NCBI GenBank assembly: GCA_910586015.1
Contig: CAJUGJ010000012.1
Location: 37,016-101,015 of the forward strand
Length of the DNA: 64,000 bases
Direction: 5' to 3'
Origin: an uncultured Lachnospiraceae bacterium
GTDB taxonomy: Bacteria; Bacillota; Clostridia; Lachnospirales; Lachnospiraceae
Within the stretch, counting starts at the first letter, position 1, and every line of letters begins with the position of its first letter. The translations under genes were made by a program, and so were the position numbers. Below are positions 35,346-44,159 of the stretch, one piece after another. The notes under the pieces were generated by a model, which searched no databases, was not told the DNA's origin, and saw only the letters and a list, made by a program, of their open reading frames with translations.

Positions 35346-37102
35346 TATAGCAACATCTCCATAATATCATTGATTTTATATTCTTTTTCGTATTCCAAAT
35401 TTTTTAGTTTTAATAATTTATAAGAAGCTACATAAAGAGCAAGGATATGAGCACATGGTTGCGAAAGATTTCTCTCGCCTCTTTTAAATTTCTGGCAGCT
35501 ACAATCTATCTTTGTAATTTGTCCATCTTGGTCAATGACAATTTCAGTAGAAGATAGTTGACCTTGTTCCTTGTATGTTGTCGTGAATATAAACTCTTGT
35601 TTGTGTGAGTATCTCACCTTCATATTGTCAAATGTAAGTTTGCTGATTTTTTGTACATCCATTTCAATATCAGAAACTTCATAAAGTTCCTCTGGAATTG
35701 GGGTATTGCATAAATGGCGAAAACGTACTTTATTATTTATCATATCAAAATAACCTTCCCCCCGTCGAAACAGCATACCTATGCCCGCTTTTATGCTATC
35801 ACTTTTTTCGTTTGGAAGATTACTGGAAATTTCATCCATTGATAAACAACGCTTATCTTTCAGCAATTTATAAATATTTTTATAACAGCCTTTACCTGTA
35901 AATCCTGCCATAACGTTAAATGCGGTTCCTTTTACCCAATCATTAGAAGACCATGCGGAGAATCCAACTGTCATTTGCAACGTACCCATATCAGCACGAA
36001 TAAATTGAGGCATTCCAAAACCTAAAAAGCGTACATAAAATGCTTTTGATAAAGGAATTAATTTTTCAACTACAAGCCAGCGTCTTCTGCCCCAGATTTT
36101 TTCTTCTCTTCTTTGGCTGCCCTGATAAATGGTGTTTAGAGTAAGGACTGTTCCAAAAGGTTCAAACACAATCTGTATTCTTTGTCCGGGTTCTAAAATC
36201 CATTTCATATAACGAGGACTTTTTTTCTCTTTGTGCTTTCTTAAAAATGCACATATATCATACATATCAGAAGGGGAAAGCTCCAGTTCAATCCCAGATA
36301 ATGCCGCTGCAGAAGATACTTGATTAAAACCTTTGATCCATGTTTCAGGCAGATCAATTTTCTTCTCTATATATTCTGGCACGATATCATTATCTATCGT
36401 AAAGCCTTCTGGATTGACAGATAATGTGACATCGGTATAACTTCGAAATCTCTGCATTTCCTTTTCTAATTTGGCAGAAAAGTCAATATTCGTTGTTCCT
36501 AACTTTGGTGTCTGCAATAAATCAAATTCATTCATAGCCACAGACAGGCAGCCATAAATGGATTCGTCAATCGAAAATGCTTCAAATGAAACCTGATCGT
36601 TATGTACAGTAATGACGGGATCTAATACAAACCATAAACTGTAATCTCTGTCCCTTATAAATTTCCAAAAATGTCGTTCAATTTTATAATAATCCTTCCA
36701 TGTATCATATTCGTCTATTTGCTGTTGTAAATTCTTTTGTATCTCCAATAATTCATCTATTTCATTTTTTTTATGTAAAAGTTTAAAATCAAAAGAATCC
36801 ATTTTTTTCTTTAAAGACTCTCTTACCTTTGGCATGTATTTTTGGTGTGCCTTTACACGCCGTTCGATTTCTTCGTCAAGCCATTTAAAATAATCCGTTC
36901 TTTCTTTTGATTTTTTCCTCGTATCGGAAACAACAATTTCTCTTAACATAAGCATAGCATCACGGAATAATAAAGGATGCTTTAATTTCCCGCAGAAAGA
37001 AACTTTTTCATCACGAGATAAGTCAGGACTTAGCCCTAAAGTCGTTTGGTTGTTAAGTTGTGTACATAGGGAAGGGCTTGCGTATTTATAACCTACTTTC
37101 AT
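35345..37102 (-). CDS. Winged-helix/SWIM zinc-finger protein, retron accessory
   Basis: A 585-residue protein. A SWIM zinc finger lies near residues 534-552 (CSC then CAH), preceded by a winged-helix-like stretch (LLKDKRCLSMDEISSNL). The N-terminal half has coiled-coil character (residues about 60-125). SWIM fingers bind nucleic acid or protein. It is coupled to the reverse transcriptase by a TAATG overlap. From memory, one retron type (XIII in published schemes) carries a WH-SWIM protein plus an ARM/HEAT-like protein, which is the set found here. Confidence 0.8.
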   Translation of the reverse strand: MKVGYKYASPSLCTQLNNQTTLGLSPDLSRDEKVSFCGKLKHPLLFRDAMLMLREIVVSDTRKKSKERTDYFKWLDEEIERRVKAHQKYMPKVRESLKKKMDSFDFKLLHKKNEIDELLEIQKNLQQQIDEYDTWKDYYKIERHFWKFIRDRDYSLWFVLDPVITVHNDQVSFEAFSIDESIYGCLSVAMNEFDLLQTPKLGTTNIDFSAKLEKEMQRFRSYTDVTLSVNPEGFTIDNDIVPEYIEKKIDLPETWIKGFNQVSSAAALSGIELELSPSDMYDICAFLRKHKEKKSPRYMKWILEPGQRIQIVFEPFGTVLTLNTIYQGSQRREEKIWGRRRWLVVEKLIPLSKAFYVRFLGFGMPQFIRADMGTLQMTVGFSAWSSNDWVKGTAFNVMAGFTGKGCYKNIYKLLKDKRCLSMDEISSNLPNEKSDSIKAGIGMLFRRGEGYFDMINNKVRFRHLCNTPIPEELYEVSDIEMDVQKISKLTFDNMKVRYSHKQEFIFTTTYKEQGQLSSTEIVIDQDGQITKIDCSCQKFKRGERNLSQPCAHILALYVASYKLLKLKNLEYEKEYKINDIMEMLL

Positions 37103-37127
37103 AAAATACCTACCTGCTACTCAAAAT

Positions 37128-37404
37128 ATGAACAAATATACCCATATCGAGATGTTGGAAGTTTTTACAAACATCCCTTACTGCTTCATCATGTATGCTT
37201 TTGTATCGAATCAATTCGAATACTACTCACAAGTTCTGGTACACTCCACAGTCGTAAATTCCCGAAATAGCCTTCGGTACAAACCTACAAATACTGGATT
37301 ATGCTATTTCGTAGGATACTGCATCTCTCAAATTAAGACTTGTTTTTGAATATTTTGTCTAGTAGCTTCTCCTCTCTTTTTATAACTGCGTTTTTTTAAG
37401 TCTT
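37128..37404 (-). mobile_element. IS605-type right end with guide-RNA (omega RNA) remnant
   Basis: Read on the minus strand, this contains GACTGTGGAGTGTACCAGA, GAAGCAGTAAGGGATG and a terminal TTTGTAAAAACTTCC, which together resemble the 3' end of IS605-family tnpB transcripts, where the omega RNA lies. It directly follows the broken tnpB. Outside the tnpB remnant there is no gene in this gap between two retron genes. Confidence 0.65.
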
Positions 37405-37785
37405 CTATTTCCTCGACAGACAACGCTGTGCTCTTTTTAACTGTTTCTCTACTTTCTTTAATTTTGCAGTTTTGTTGATATTTTTCTTTACCATACCATT
37501 CCTTATCACTGCAAATTCTTTTACTCCCAAGTCGATTCCTAGCCCGAAATGATTTAATGGGGGTTTCTCTATATCTGGAATATTTATTAAGACGGATTCA
37601 TAATAGTTTCCTTCTTGATAAGAAACACATCCACTTCTTATGATATATCCTTGTTTTGTTGTTGGTATGTATCCTTTTTCTTTTAATTTTATCCAACCAA
37701 GTGTAGGAATATTGATACGATGTCTTTCGCAAGAACAATCCTTTGGATTATTTTTCACGAAATACATCGTTACATCTTTAAACAT
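37405..37785 (-). pseudogene. TnpB (IS605 OrfB) fragment
   Basis: A 126-codon remnant covering the middle of TnpB, including the first RuvC aspartate (GIDLGVKEFAVIRNG) and the following AKLKKVEKQLKRAQRCLSRK. The N-terminus is missing, a stop follows CLSRK, and the remaining frame (KKRSYKKRGEATRQNIQKQ) is shifted and cut short. It cannot make an active nuclease. It interrupts the retron operon between the repeat-protein and SWIM genes. Confidence 0.85.
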
Positions 37786-37807
37786 ATTTATCTATATTTT
37801 TGATTGC

Positions 37808-40573
37808 TTAACTTTTTTCCTTCTGAATCTGAGCAAATGCCACAAGTGCTCTTTCAGAATCTATTTTGCTGTTTGTGCCTCCAATATCAAGAAGTATATG
37901 TTCTATTTCCTGCTGCTTTTCAGGATGATATTTCAAAAATATAGGAATCGTGTGATAGATATGTTCCTTGCTCTTTGAAACTTTATTTGGCAGATAAAGC
38001 AGTGTTTTTGCATAGTAAATATATAAATCTGGGTTTGTTTCCTTTAAGTTAGAAAAGACGTATTTCATTTTTTTAGAAAGATAAGCCTTTACTTCTACAC
38101 ATGGATGCTCCATCATACGAGGAATAAATTGTGCTGGAATCTCGTTACCATACCAGTTATCCAGTTTTTTAAGCCCATACTGATAGGTTCTTTCTATAGG
38201 AGAATCCAGTAAAATCATATGTAACTTTTCTCTTTTTTCAATTTCGAAACCTTTAAATACAAGCTGAGCGATTTCATTCAAAGAATATACATTACATTCA
38301 AAAAGCAGCAGGAGAGTGGTATTCCTTTCGGCAAGGATAGTCCGCTTTTGGGCTATAACCTCTGTAAGAGTTTTTACAAGCCTTTTTGAACCCGTTTCCA
38401 AAATAGACAAAATTAAGTTGTCTTTTGGAAGAGTGTCATTTTTACATGACTTCAGTAAGGATATGGCATTATATTCTCTCTCTGAAATTCTATTATGCTG
38501 TAAATCAATATCTTTAAGTGTATCTTTTAATACATCATATGGCATGGAGAATATAATAGTTTCCGTTATATCAAAAAGAAAGTTAGGAATCTTTCTAAGA
38601 CTTGACAGCAGAGGGATAAAATAGTGCAGCAACTCTTTTTGTTTTTCTGTTGTAGCAGTATCTAGTTTGTCAACAGATTTTAACAGTAAATCTATAATCT
38701 GCTCGGAAAGTTCTATCTGCTGTTCCAAAAAACGTTCTCTTTTTTCGGCAGTTGATTTTAGAAAAACAGTATATTCTTCTATTGTAAAATGATTGATACT
38801 GTCTTCTAATACACTGTACCATGTTTCTATCGTATCTAAAAATAAAAAATCAGCAATATCTTCTGGCTGGAAAGTTCCGTTTGTCTGTCTAAAGTATTTT
38901 TTAGCAGCATCCCATAATTTCTCCGATGTTGTATTCATTAAGGAAATCATAATGTCTGCATCAAATTCTTGTAATGCGTTTAATTTTTGCAGCAGTATTT
39001 TTTCAAATAATTCTGCCGTTTTTTTATAAGGTATTTTTGAAAGCACAATCAACTCTTTGATTTCATAGGAGTCAAATTTATGCTGTTCATCCGCCTTTTT
39101 CAATATGGTATAACAAAACTCATGTACCTGTGAAGCTTTTGCGTTTTGAACTACAAAAATAACATCTGCAAGATATCTGTGCCATATGGAATGTTCTGCT
39201 GCATCATTATTTACAATTATCTCTCTAAAATACTTATTAAAAAAGAAATTAGAAGAGAAATCCTCATTATATAAATTGTCATGATCTGTATAGCTTGTCA
39301 GCATTTCACGGGCAGCCGTTATAAATTTCATTTCATCTGTTGTTTGGTATTGGTCAAGTGTTCTTCTAAGATAACGTAAATAATAATTGTATGCACTGGT
39401 TCTGCCACTTCCTTTAAAATAACAGGTCGTTCTTGGAGCATCCAGATAGTAAGCTATCTTTCCAATTGCATCTGCCATACCATATGCCTTTGCTGTCTGT
39501 ATAGTATTTTTAAATGCAATATTATTCACATCTCTTCCATCTGTATAAGTATTTCTTTCATAAAAATCTTCACTTCCAAAAACATACAAAAGATCTTGAT
39601 AAGCATTCGGTTTGTTTAAATATTCCTCAAGTTCTTCGTCCTTTAGCTTTTTTCCATATAACGTTAAATGTTTAATATGAAAATCCATTTCAGGGAGTGT
39701 TCTGTATATAAATTCTTTTTGCTTCCACAATAACTTTTCGTCAAATAGGCTGATATATTGATTAATACAGCGTTTAAGTCCACTGTGATATGCTGCATTT
39801 GCCCATAATACATCACTTTTATCAATTTGCTTTGCAGTCTCTAATAAAATTGGATTCTTTTCTATCGTAAGCTCTTGGAAAATGCCACATGCCAGCTCTA
39901 TACTTGCTACTTTTAAGATACGTTCATATTCTTCGACAGAAGGCTGCATTTTGATAAATTGGTTCAGATATTTTCTTCTTGTATATAATCTTTCCCTAGA
40001 AAACATATTTATAATACTTTCCATATAAGGACTGTCTGCTTCAAAACCAAATAAATCACTGGGATGCTCAATTAATTCAAAATCCTTAAAATTAATTTGA
40101 TTCGCTTTTAAATAAGCAACATAATCTGTATAATTCTTTTTCTCATAATAGTCGAAAACAACTGTCTGTTTTATTCCATAAAATTCTTTAATAATATATT
40201 TCTTGTCAATGTCTATATACTCATGCCAGCCTGTACCTCTATTATATTCCCAATGCCTGTATGCGGTTTTATAACCTTTCCTATAACAAAGCAGGTCTTT
40301 TGCTTTGAAGTAATATGTATTTGGAATAGAGGGTAAATGTCCATTTATTCCATGAAAAATAGCATACTTCGTATAAGTTACTGTAGGATTTAACAAATAT
40401 GCCCCTACATAATAGGAACGAGATCTTAATTCCTGATCAATTTTTTGTTCCCCGTATAATATAAGTAAACAGGGATTTTTTTTGCTATCTAAACCCCAAA
40501 ACAATAATTGGCGAATCGGAGGCTCGTCTAGTTTCCAGAGACGTTGTTGTTCCTCTGACGTTAAATTTCTCAT
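37808..40573 (-). CDS. Large helical (HEAT/ARM-like) retron accessory protein
   Basis: A 921-residue protein, almost all alpha-helical by composition, with repeated helix pairs in the C-terminal half (for example LKDIDLQHNRISEREYNAIS) that suggest HEAT/ARM-type repeats. No catalytic motif was found. It is first of the minus-strand operon, with AAAGGAG before ATG 40573 and its own promoter at 40656-40684. With the SWIM protein and reverse transcriptase it makes a three-gene retron set, and it is the likely scaffold or effector. That role is inferred from operon position and family memory. Confidence 0.65.
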   Translation of the reverse strand: MRNLTSEEQQRLWKLDEPPIRQLLFWGLDSKKNPCLLILYGEQKIDQELRSRSYYVGAYLLNPTVTYTKYAIFHGINGHLPSIPNTYYFKAKDLLCYRKGYKTAYRHWEYNRGTGWHEYIDIDKKYIIKEFYGIKQTVVFDYYEKKNYTDYVAYLKANQINFKDFELIEHPSDLFGFEADSPYMESIINMFSRERLYTRRKYLNQFIKMQPSVEEYERILKVASIELACGIFQELTIEKNPILLETAKQIDKSDVLWANAAYHSGLKRCINQYISLFDEKLLWKQKEFIYRTLPEMDFHIKHLTLYGKKLKDEELEEYLNKPNAYQDLLYVFGSEDFYERNTYTDGRDVNNIAFKNTIQTAKAYGMADAIGKIAYYLDAPRTTCYFKGSGRTSAYNYYLRYLRRTLDQYQTTDEMKFITAAREMLTSYTDHDNLYNEDFSSNFFFNKYFREIIVNNDAAEHSIWHRYLADVIFVVQNAKASQVHEFCYTILKKADEQHKFDSYEIKELIVLSKIPYKKTAELFEKILLQKLNALQEFDADIMISLMNTTSEKLWDAAKKYFRQTNGTFQPEDIADFLFLDTIETWYSVLEDSINHFTIEEYTVFLKSTAEKRERFLEQQIELSEQIIDLLLKSVDKLDTATTEKQKELLHYFIPLLSSLRKIPNFLFDITETIIFSMPYDVLKDTLKDIDLQHNRISEREYNAISLLKSCKNDTLPKDNLILSILETGSKRLVKTLTEVIAQKRTILAERNTTLLLLFECNVYSLNEIAQLVFKGFEIEKREKLHMILLDSPIERTYQYGLKKLDNWYGNEIPAQFIPRMMEHPCVEVKAYLSKKMKYVFSNLKETNPDLYIYYAKTLLYLPNKVSKSKEHIYHTIPIFLKYHPEKQQEIEHILLDIGGTNSKIDSERALVAFAQIQKEKS

Positions 40574-40655
40574 AATTATAAATTATCTCCTTTCTATCAC
40601 TTTTACTTGGAAATAGAAATTTTCATTTTTATAAGGTTTTAAATCATTATATAAA

Positions 40656-40684
40656 ATTATAGTATAATTTTGATATATTTTCAA
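40656..40684 (-). promoter_or_regulatory. Promoter of retron protein operon
   Basis: On the minus strand: TTGAAA (40684-40679), a 17-base spacer, then a perfect TATAAT (40661-40656), about 83 bases before the first gene. Confidence 0.75.
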
Positions 40685-40702
40685 GCAATTTAATAAAATC
40701 TG

Positions 40703-40749
40703 ATAAAAATATAGTTGACATTTTTCATAAAAATATAATTGACATTTTC
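40703..40749 (+). repeat. 24-bp tandem repeat carrying duplicated -35 boxes
   Basis: ATAAAAATATAGTTGACATT at 40703 recurs at 40727 with one change. Each copy holds TTGACA (40715-40720 and 40739-40744). Only the second is correctly spaced from a -10 box. Confidence 0.75.
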
Positions 40750-40766
40750 GAAATATATGATATAAT
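40739..40766 (+). promoter_or_regulatory. Promoter of the retron RNA
   Basis: Consensus TTGACA (40739-40744), a 16-base spacer, consensus TATAAT (40761-40766), pointing right and predicted to start transcription at the a1 repeat (about 40773-40775). Confidence 0.85.
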
Positions 40767-40774
40767 TTAACAAA

Positions 40775-40983
40775 GGTTAGATTTTCTGGTCTAAATATGC
40801 TTTGGGGAAGCTCCAAGGTTGTTAATTATAACTCATTACACCACAATGTTCTGCGTCACTCGCAAGGTAGTTGCCACCGTACGGTTTTAAAAGTAGCCTG
40901 CGGCGAAAACCGTACGGTGGCACACCGTGCTAAAGTGTCAGAACAGAGTATATGTTTGCTTTTGGTTTGCAGAAAATCTAGCC
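40775..40983 (+). ncRNA. Retron-like msr-msd RNA
   Basis: The outer repeats a1 GGTTAGATTTTCTG (40775-40788) and a2 CAGAAAATCTAGCC (40970-40983) pair over 14 positions, with one U-G wobble that works only if the plus strand is transcribed. Next to a1 is a small hairpin, CTTTGGGG-AAG-CTCCAAGG (about 40800-40818), also using G-U pairs. Then comes a long msd-like stem: GTTCTG/CAGAAC (40848, 40939) and CACT/AGTG outside, and a perfect 17-bp arm at 40872-40888 with 40906-40922 around a 17-base loop. The layout matches msr-msd RNAs. The priming G is not identified. The RNA is divergent from, and 5.4 kb away from, the reverse transcriptase gene. Confidence 0.82.
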
Positions 40984-41032
40984 CATTTTTATTGAAGTTA
41001 GTTGAATAAAATATTATAAAAATCACAAAATC

Positions 41033-41068
41033 AGGACTTTTGACACATCAAGTGTGAACAAAAGTCCT
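41033..41068. terminator. Terminator after retron RNA
   Basis: AGGACTTTTG (41033-41042) pairs with CAAAAGTCCT (41059-41068), with an inner CAC/GTG pair, followed by AATTTTATT. It serves the plus-strand RNA and the minus-strand gene that ends at 41133. Confidence 0.8.
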
Positions 41069-41132
41069 AATTTTATTGGAAAGCTATTTCTTATACTTTG
41101 CTTCAATTTTTAAATATACAATCATTGTTGAA

Positions 41133-41771
41133 TTAAAAATATATATCTAATTCACCTAAAGATTTCTTACATTCTTCTATATCACCATATAGACTACAAA
41201 TCTCATTTTTGTTTAATAAAATAGGCTTTTTACTATAACTTATTTTTTGACGATATAGTGAATCAATCAAATCCATTTGCCTATTATTTAATCCATAATA
41301 ATCGTCCCACCGCTTAAGTGATTTTTGATAATCTAAAAGCTGATTTTCTATAATATATCCGCCATTGTTTCTTATTTCATTCCATAATTGATTACTAAAT
41401 AATTCTCTCCATGTTCCCCAAAAGGCGGCTGTTATTATTGGTTTCCTTTTTCCATCTATATCATTCAATACATATTGTAGTGTTTCTGATTTAGCAATTT
41501 CTAAAATATTATCTGGTATACCAGATAGATAATCATATACATCAGATTGGAGATTGAATTTTGATATATCCTGAAATACAGCAACTATATATTGGGGATG
41601 AAATGTAATAGTAGCCTTACATCCCCTAGAATTATCCATACAATAGTTGAAACCATTCCATGAATGTTCGTAATTTAATTCTGGATACTCTCCAACCGTA
41701 ACAGCATGTATAATAGCTGCTAAAATACAGCCTTGATATAATTGTCTCGGTTTTATTTTAATACGTTCCAT
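41133..41771 (-). CDS. Hypothetical protein (212 aa)
   Basis: A 212-residue soluble protein with no family I recognise. It is rich in aromatic residues, with stretches such as AFWGTWRELFSNQLWNEIRNNGG and a cysteine-poor core. It starts one base after the FlxA-like gene's stop, so the two are co-transcribed. No signal peptide or membrane segment. The neighbourhood of remnant mobile DNA suggests an accessory role. Confidence 0.6.
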   Translation of the reverse strand: MERIKIKPRQLYQGCILAAIIHAVTVGEYPELNYEHSWNGFNYCMDNSRGCKATITFHPQYIVAVFQDISKFNLQSDVYDYLSGIPDNILEIAKSETLQYVLNDIDGKRKPIITAAFWGTWRELFSNQLWNEIRNNGGYIIENQLLDYQKSLKRWDDYYGLNNRQMDLIDSLYRQKISYSKKPILLNKNEICSLYGDIEECKKSLGELDIYF

Positions 41772-42338
41772 TTATAGTTCCCTACTACTTTCCCCTTTCG
41801 AAACAACATTCGTTTCGTTCTTTTTTTCATCTTTTTTCTTATCCAGTGTCTTATCTGTTTTATCCTGTTTAGTCTTTTGATAATCTGATATAGTATCTTG
41901 TGTTTCTTTTACCTTGTCTCTTATACTTTGGGTAATATTATTAATCTTTTCCTGCAAGTCTGTACGAATTTTCTTCATGCCTGTAATCTGTTCTTTTGTT
42001 GTTGAAAGGGAAATAATCACTCCTGTATCTGCTGTGCCTGTTTTCTGATTTCCACCAATCATATGATCAAAGGAAGATTGTTTCTGCTGTTTCTCTCTGC
42101 ACTGCTCTGTCTGGTGCTGTCTTAACTGTATATTCCAGTCGCTAATCTGTTGCTGTAATTCCTGCCGCTTCGTCATCTTTTCTTCCTGCGTTATATCTTT
42201 GTTGGAAGAAAGTTCTTGCAACTGTTTTTGTACATTGGCAATCTGGTTTTGGATATTTCGGCTGTAAGAATCCGTTGTCTGATTCATTCCCACTTGTCGC
42301 ATTTGTGTATTTACATCATTGATACTGTTAATTTCCAT
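41772..42338 (-). CDS. FlxA-like coiled-coil protein
   Basis: A 188-residue protein with a FlxA-like segment over about residues 28-80 (NQIANVQKQLQELSSN, then QQQISDWNIQLRQHQ) and a second coiled coil and Lys-rich tail after residue 115. FlxA-like proteins are common in Clostridia, with unknown function. It follows the DUF6033 remnant, a frequent neighbour of such genes. No transmembrane part. Confidence 0.7.
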   Translation of the reverse strand: MEINSINDVNTQMRQVGMNQTTDSYSRNIQNQIANVQKQLQELSSNKDITQEEKMTKRQELQQQISDWNIQLRQHQTEQCREKQQKQSSFDHMIGGNQKTGTADTGVIISLSTTKEQITGMKKIRTDLQEKINNITQSIRDKVKETQDTISDYQKTKQDKTDKTLDKKKDEKKNETNVVSKGESSREL

Positions 42339-42358
42339 TTTACTTTTTCTCCTTGACC

Positions 42359-42868
42359 TTAAAATTGGAAATACTTTTCCGTTGCCTTTTCTTTTGTCTT
42401 TTCAATCAGCTTTTCAGAATTTTCTCGTCTTTCTTCTCGGAGCTTATCGCTCATGTTGAGCATAAAATCATTTCTGAGATAAGCAATAGAACGGCACTTT
42501 CCATTTTCGTCTATGTAACAATGCTTGTATACAACCGTCCAACCGCTGGCTTTATTTACACTTTCCAGCATATTCACCGCTGATTCCACACCCCTAATCA
42601 GTTCCTTAGTTTCTTTTTCCTGACTTGGGTCATTCTACATTTTTTCCAAAAGCTTAGGATTGATAGTCAAGGTTTTACCGCTTTTAGCTGTTGAGAAAGA
42701 ATTTCCAATCTTAAACTCTACGCTTGGAACAAATTTTGACAGTTCGTTTGCATACTCTGCTGTACTCTTGGATTTGCTGTTTCCTGTCGTTTCCTGCGTT
42801 TTTTCTGTTCCTTTCTTTTTTGTGCCACTTGTAGCGACTCCCTGCGACACATAACTGCTGTAATCCGT
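42359..42868 (-). pseudogene. DUF6033-family protein, broken by an in-frame TAG and 5' truncation
   Basis: The reading frame from about 42868 runs through SKFVPSVEFKIGNSFS and LTINPKLLEKM to a TAG at 42632-42634, then continues in the same frame through NDPSQEKETKELI and VNKASGWTVVYKHCYIDENG to the stop at 42359. The TAG replaces what is probably a CAG glutamine codon. The N-terminus is missing: just upstream the frame meets a stop, and BlaR1 sequence begins in another frame. A deletion has fused the two genes. Confidence 0.75.
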
Positions 42869-43710
42869 CTATATGGTTTATACCGAGCAATCCTTATCAC
42901 TCTCTGTCGGATATTTTGATATTCCTTATCTCCCGCAAAAGTAGCAAACATATTAAAATCTTCATTTTCTATCTGCAATACCCTTATGCTCTTTAATAAT
43001 AGCTGTCCGTATGTATATGCTTTGCTCTGGCTTCTTTGAATTGTTACGAAGTCACAGATTTCCTCTATATCTTCCCGAAAATATCTTGTACCTATAATAA
43101 ACAGCGGATTGATCCATAATATAACCCGCAATATATCCCACAAAAAATAAAACAGTAAATGTCCTAACTGGATATGCGTCTTTTCATGGAGCAGGATTGT
43201 TTGTAAATCCTTTTGATTATATTCTTTTAGTATAACTTCTGGCATGACTATCTTTGGTCTGAACACTCCTATGGTTGATGGTGTAACAGGCATTTTCGTA
43301 ACATAGATAAAAGTACCATCCACTTTTCTTTTTTCCATGCCTGCAACCAGTTTTTTCAGCTTTCTTTTTTTATAAAATAACCGAGCAGCATATACAAATA
43401 CGCCGCATAAGTAAACCCAATTTATCCATACATGAATTTTGCAAATTTCAGTCCACCAAGAAAACAATATTGCACCGATTGTATTTTCATAAAAAAATTT
43501 TATTTTTCCTACAAATAAGACTGGAAGAAACAAACTCCATAACGCACCTTTTAGGAATACCTTATTTTTCAACAGCGTTTTCCGCAGGAGAAATACGAAT
43601 GTAAATATCACGAAAGAAATCTGAACACACTTTAAAAGCTGTATAACATAATAGACAGCACATAAATTCAACAAACCTACTCCGCTATCCCAAATTTCCT
43701 GTACCGTCAT
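42718..43710 (-). pseudogene. BlaR1/MecR1-type M56 peptidase, C-terminally truncated
   Basis: The first 280 or so residues are a normal M56 sensor protease: membrane segments, then HEKTH near residue 177. The family usually continues into an extracellular sensor domain, but after IARYKPYRR the frame runs into the DUF6033 gene out of frame and ends with a basic nonsense tail (RKEQKKRRKRQE). The sensor is lost. It overlaps the repressor gene by 4 bases. The protease part may still work without a ligand domain, but degeneration is simpler. Confidence 0.75.
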
Positions 43711-44114
43711 TTTTTGTCATTATCCTTGTCTTTACATTTCTCTAAGATTTCTTCCAATTCTTGAAATTGTTCTTTTGTTAGCTTTGCACTCTGCAACAGT
43801 GCCGCCATTGCGTTCTTCCTACTGCCCTCAAAATAGCTTTCTACAAATTTTCGGCTTTTCTCCCTCTGACATTCCTCTTTTGATTTCTTTACGGTATAGT
43901 GATAGACCCTTAAATCATGTTCATCTACGGTATAGCTTAAAACGCCTTTCTGCCACAAACGATTTAACAGAACACGTACCATTCTAGGTGACATATCTGA
44001 CCTGCCCTGCATTTTCTTGATAACTTCCTTTGCGGTCATGGTAGGTATATTATTTGTCCAAAATACTTCCATAATCATCCACTCACTTTGACTAGGCGTA
44101 GTTTCTTTTTCCAT
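43707..44114 (-). CDS. BlaI/MecI-family transcriptional repressor
   Basis: A 135-residue winged-helix repressor: SQSEWMIMEVFW, then PRMVRVLLNRLWQKGVLSY, and the dimerising C-terminal helix. Start ATG 44114 follows GGGGG. BlaI represses its own operon until BlaR1 cleaves it. Here BlaR1 is truncated, so repression may be permanent. No beta-lactamase is nearby. Confidence 0.88.
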   Translation of the reverse strand: MEKETTPSQSEWMIMEVFWTNNIPTMTAKEVIKKMQGRSDMSPRMVRVLLNRLWQKGVLSYTVDEHDLRVYHYTVKKSKEECQREKSRKFVESYFEGSRKNAMAALLQSAKLTKEQFQELEEILEKCKDKDNDKK

Positions 44115-44159
44115 ACTATTAGCCCCCTTTTTTATTATGTTTATATGTATATCGAACAA

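Noticed and set aside
37128..37404. Retron RNA located between the accessory genes
   Set aside because: The sequence matches an IS605 tnpB end and lacks a1/a2 repeats; the divergent site fits far better.
40797..41009. Plus-strand 70-codon frame across the retron hairpin
   Set aside because: No ribosome site, and it runs through the a1/a2 and msd stems; the structure explains the sequence as RNA.
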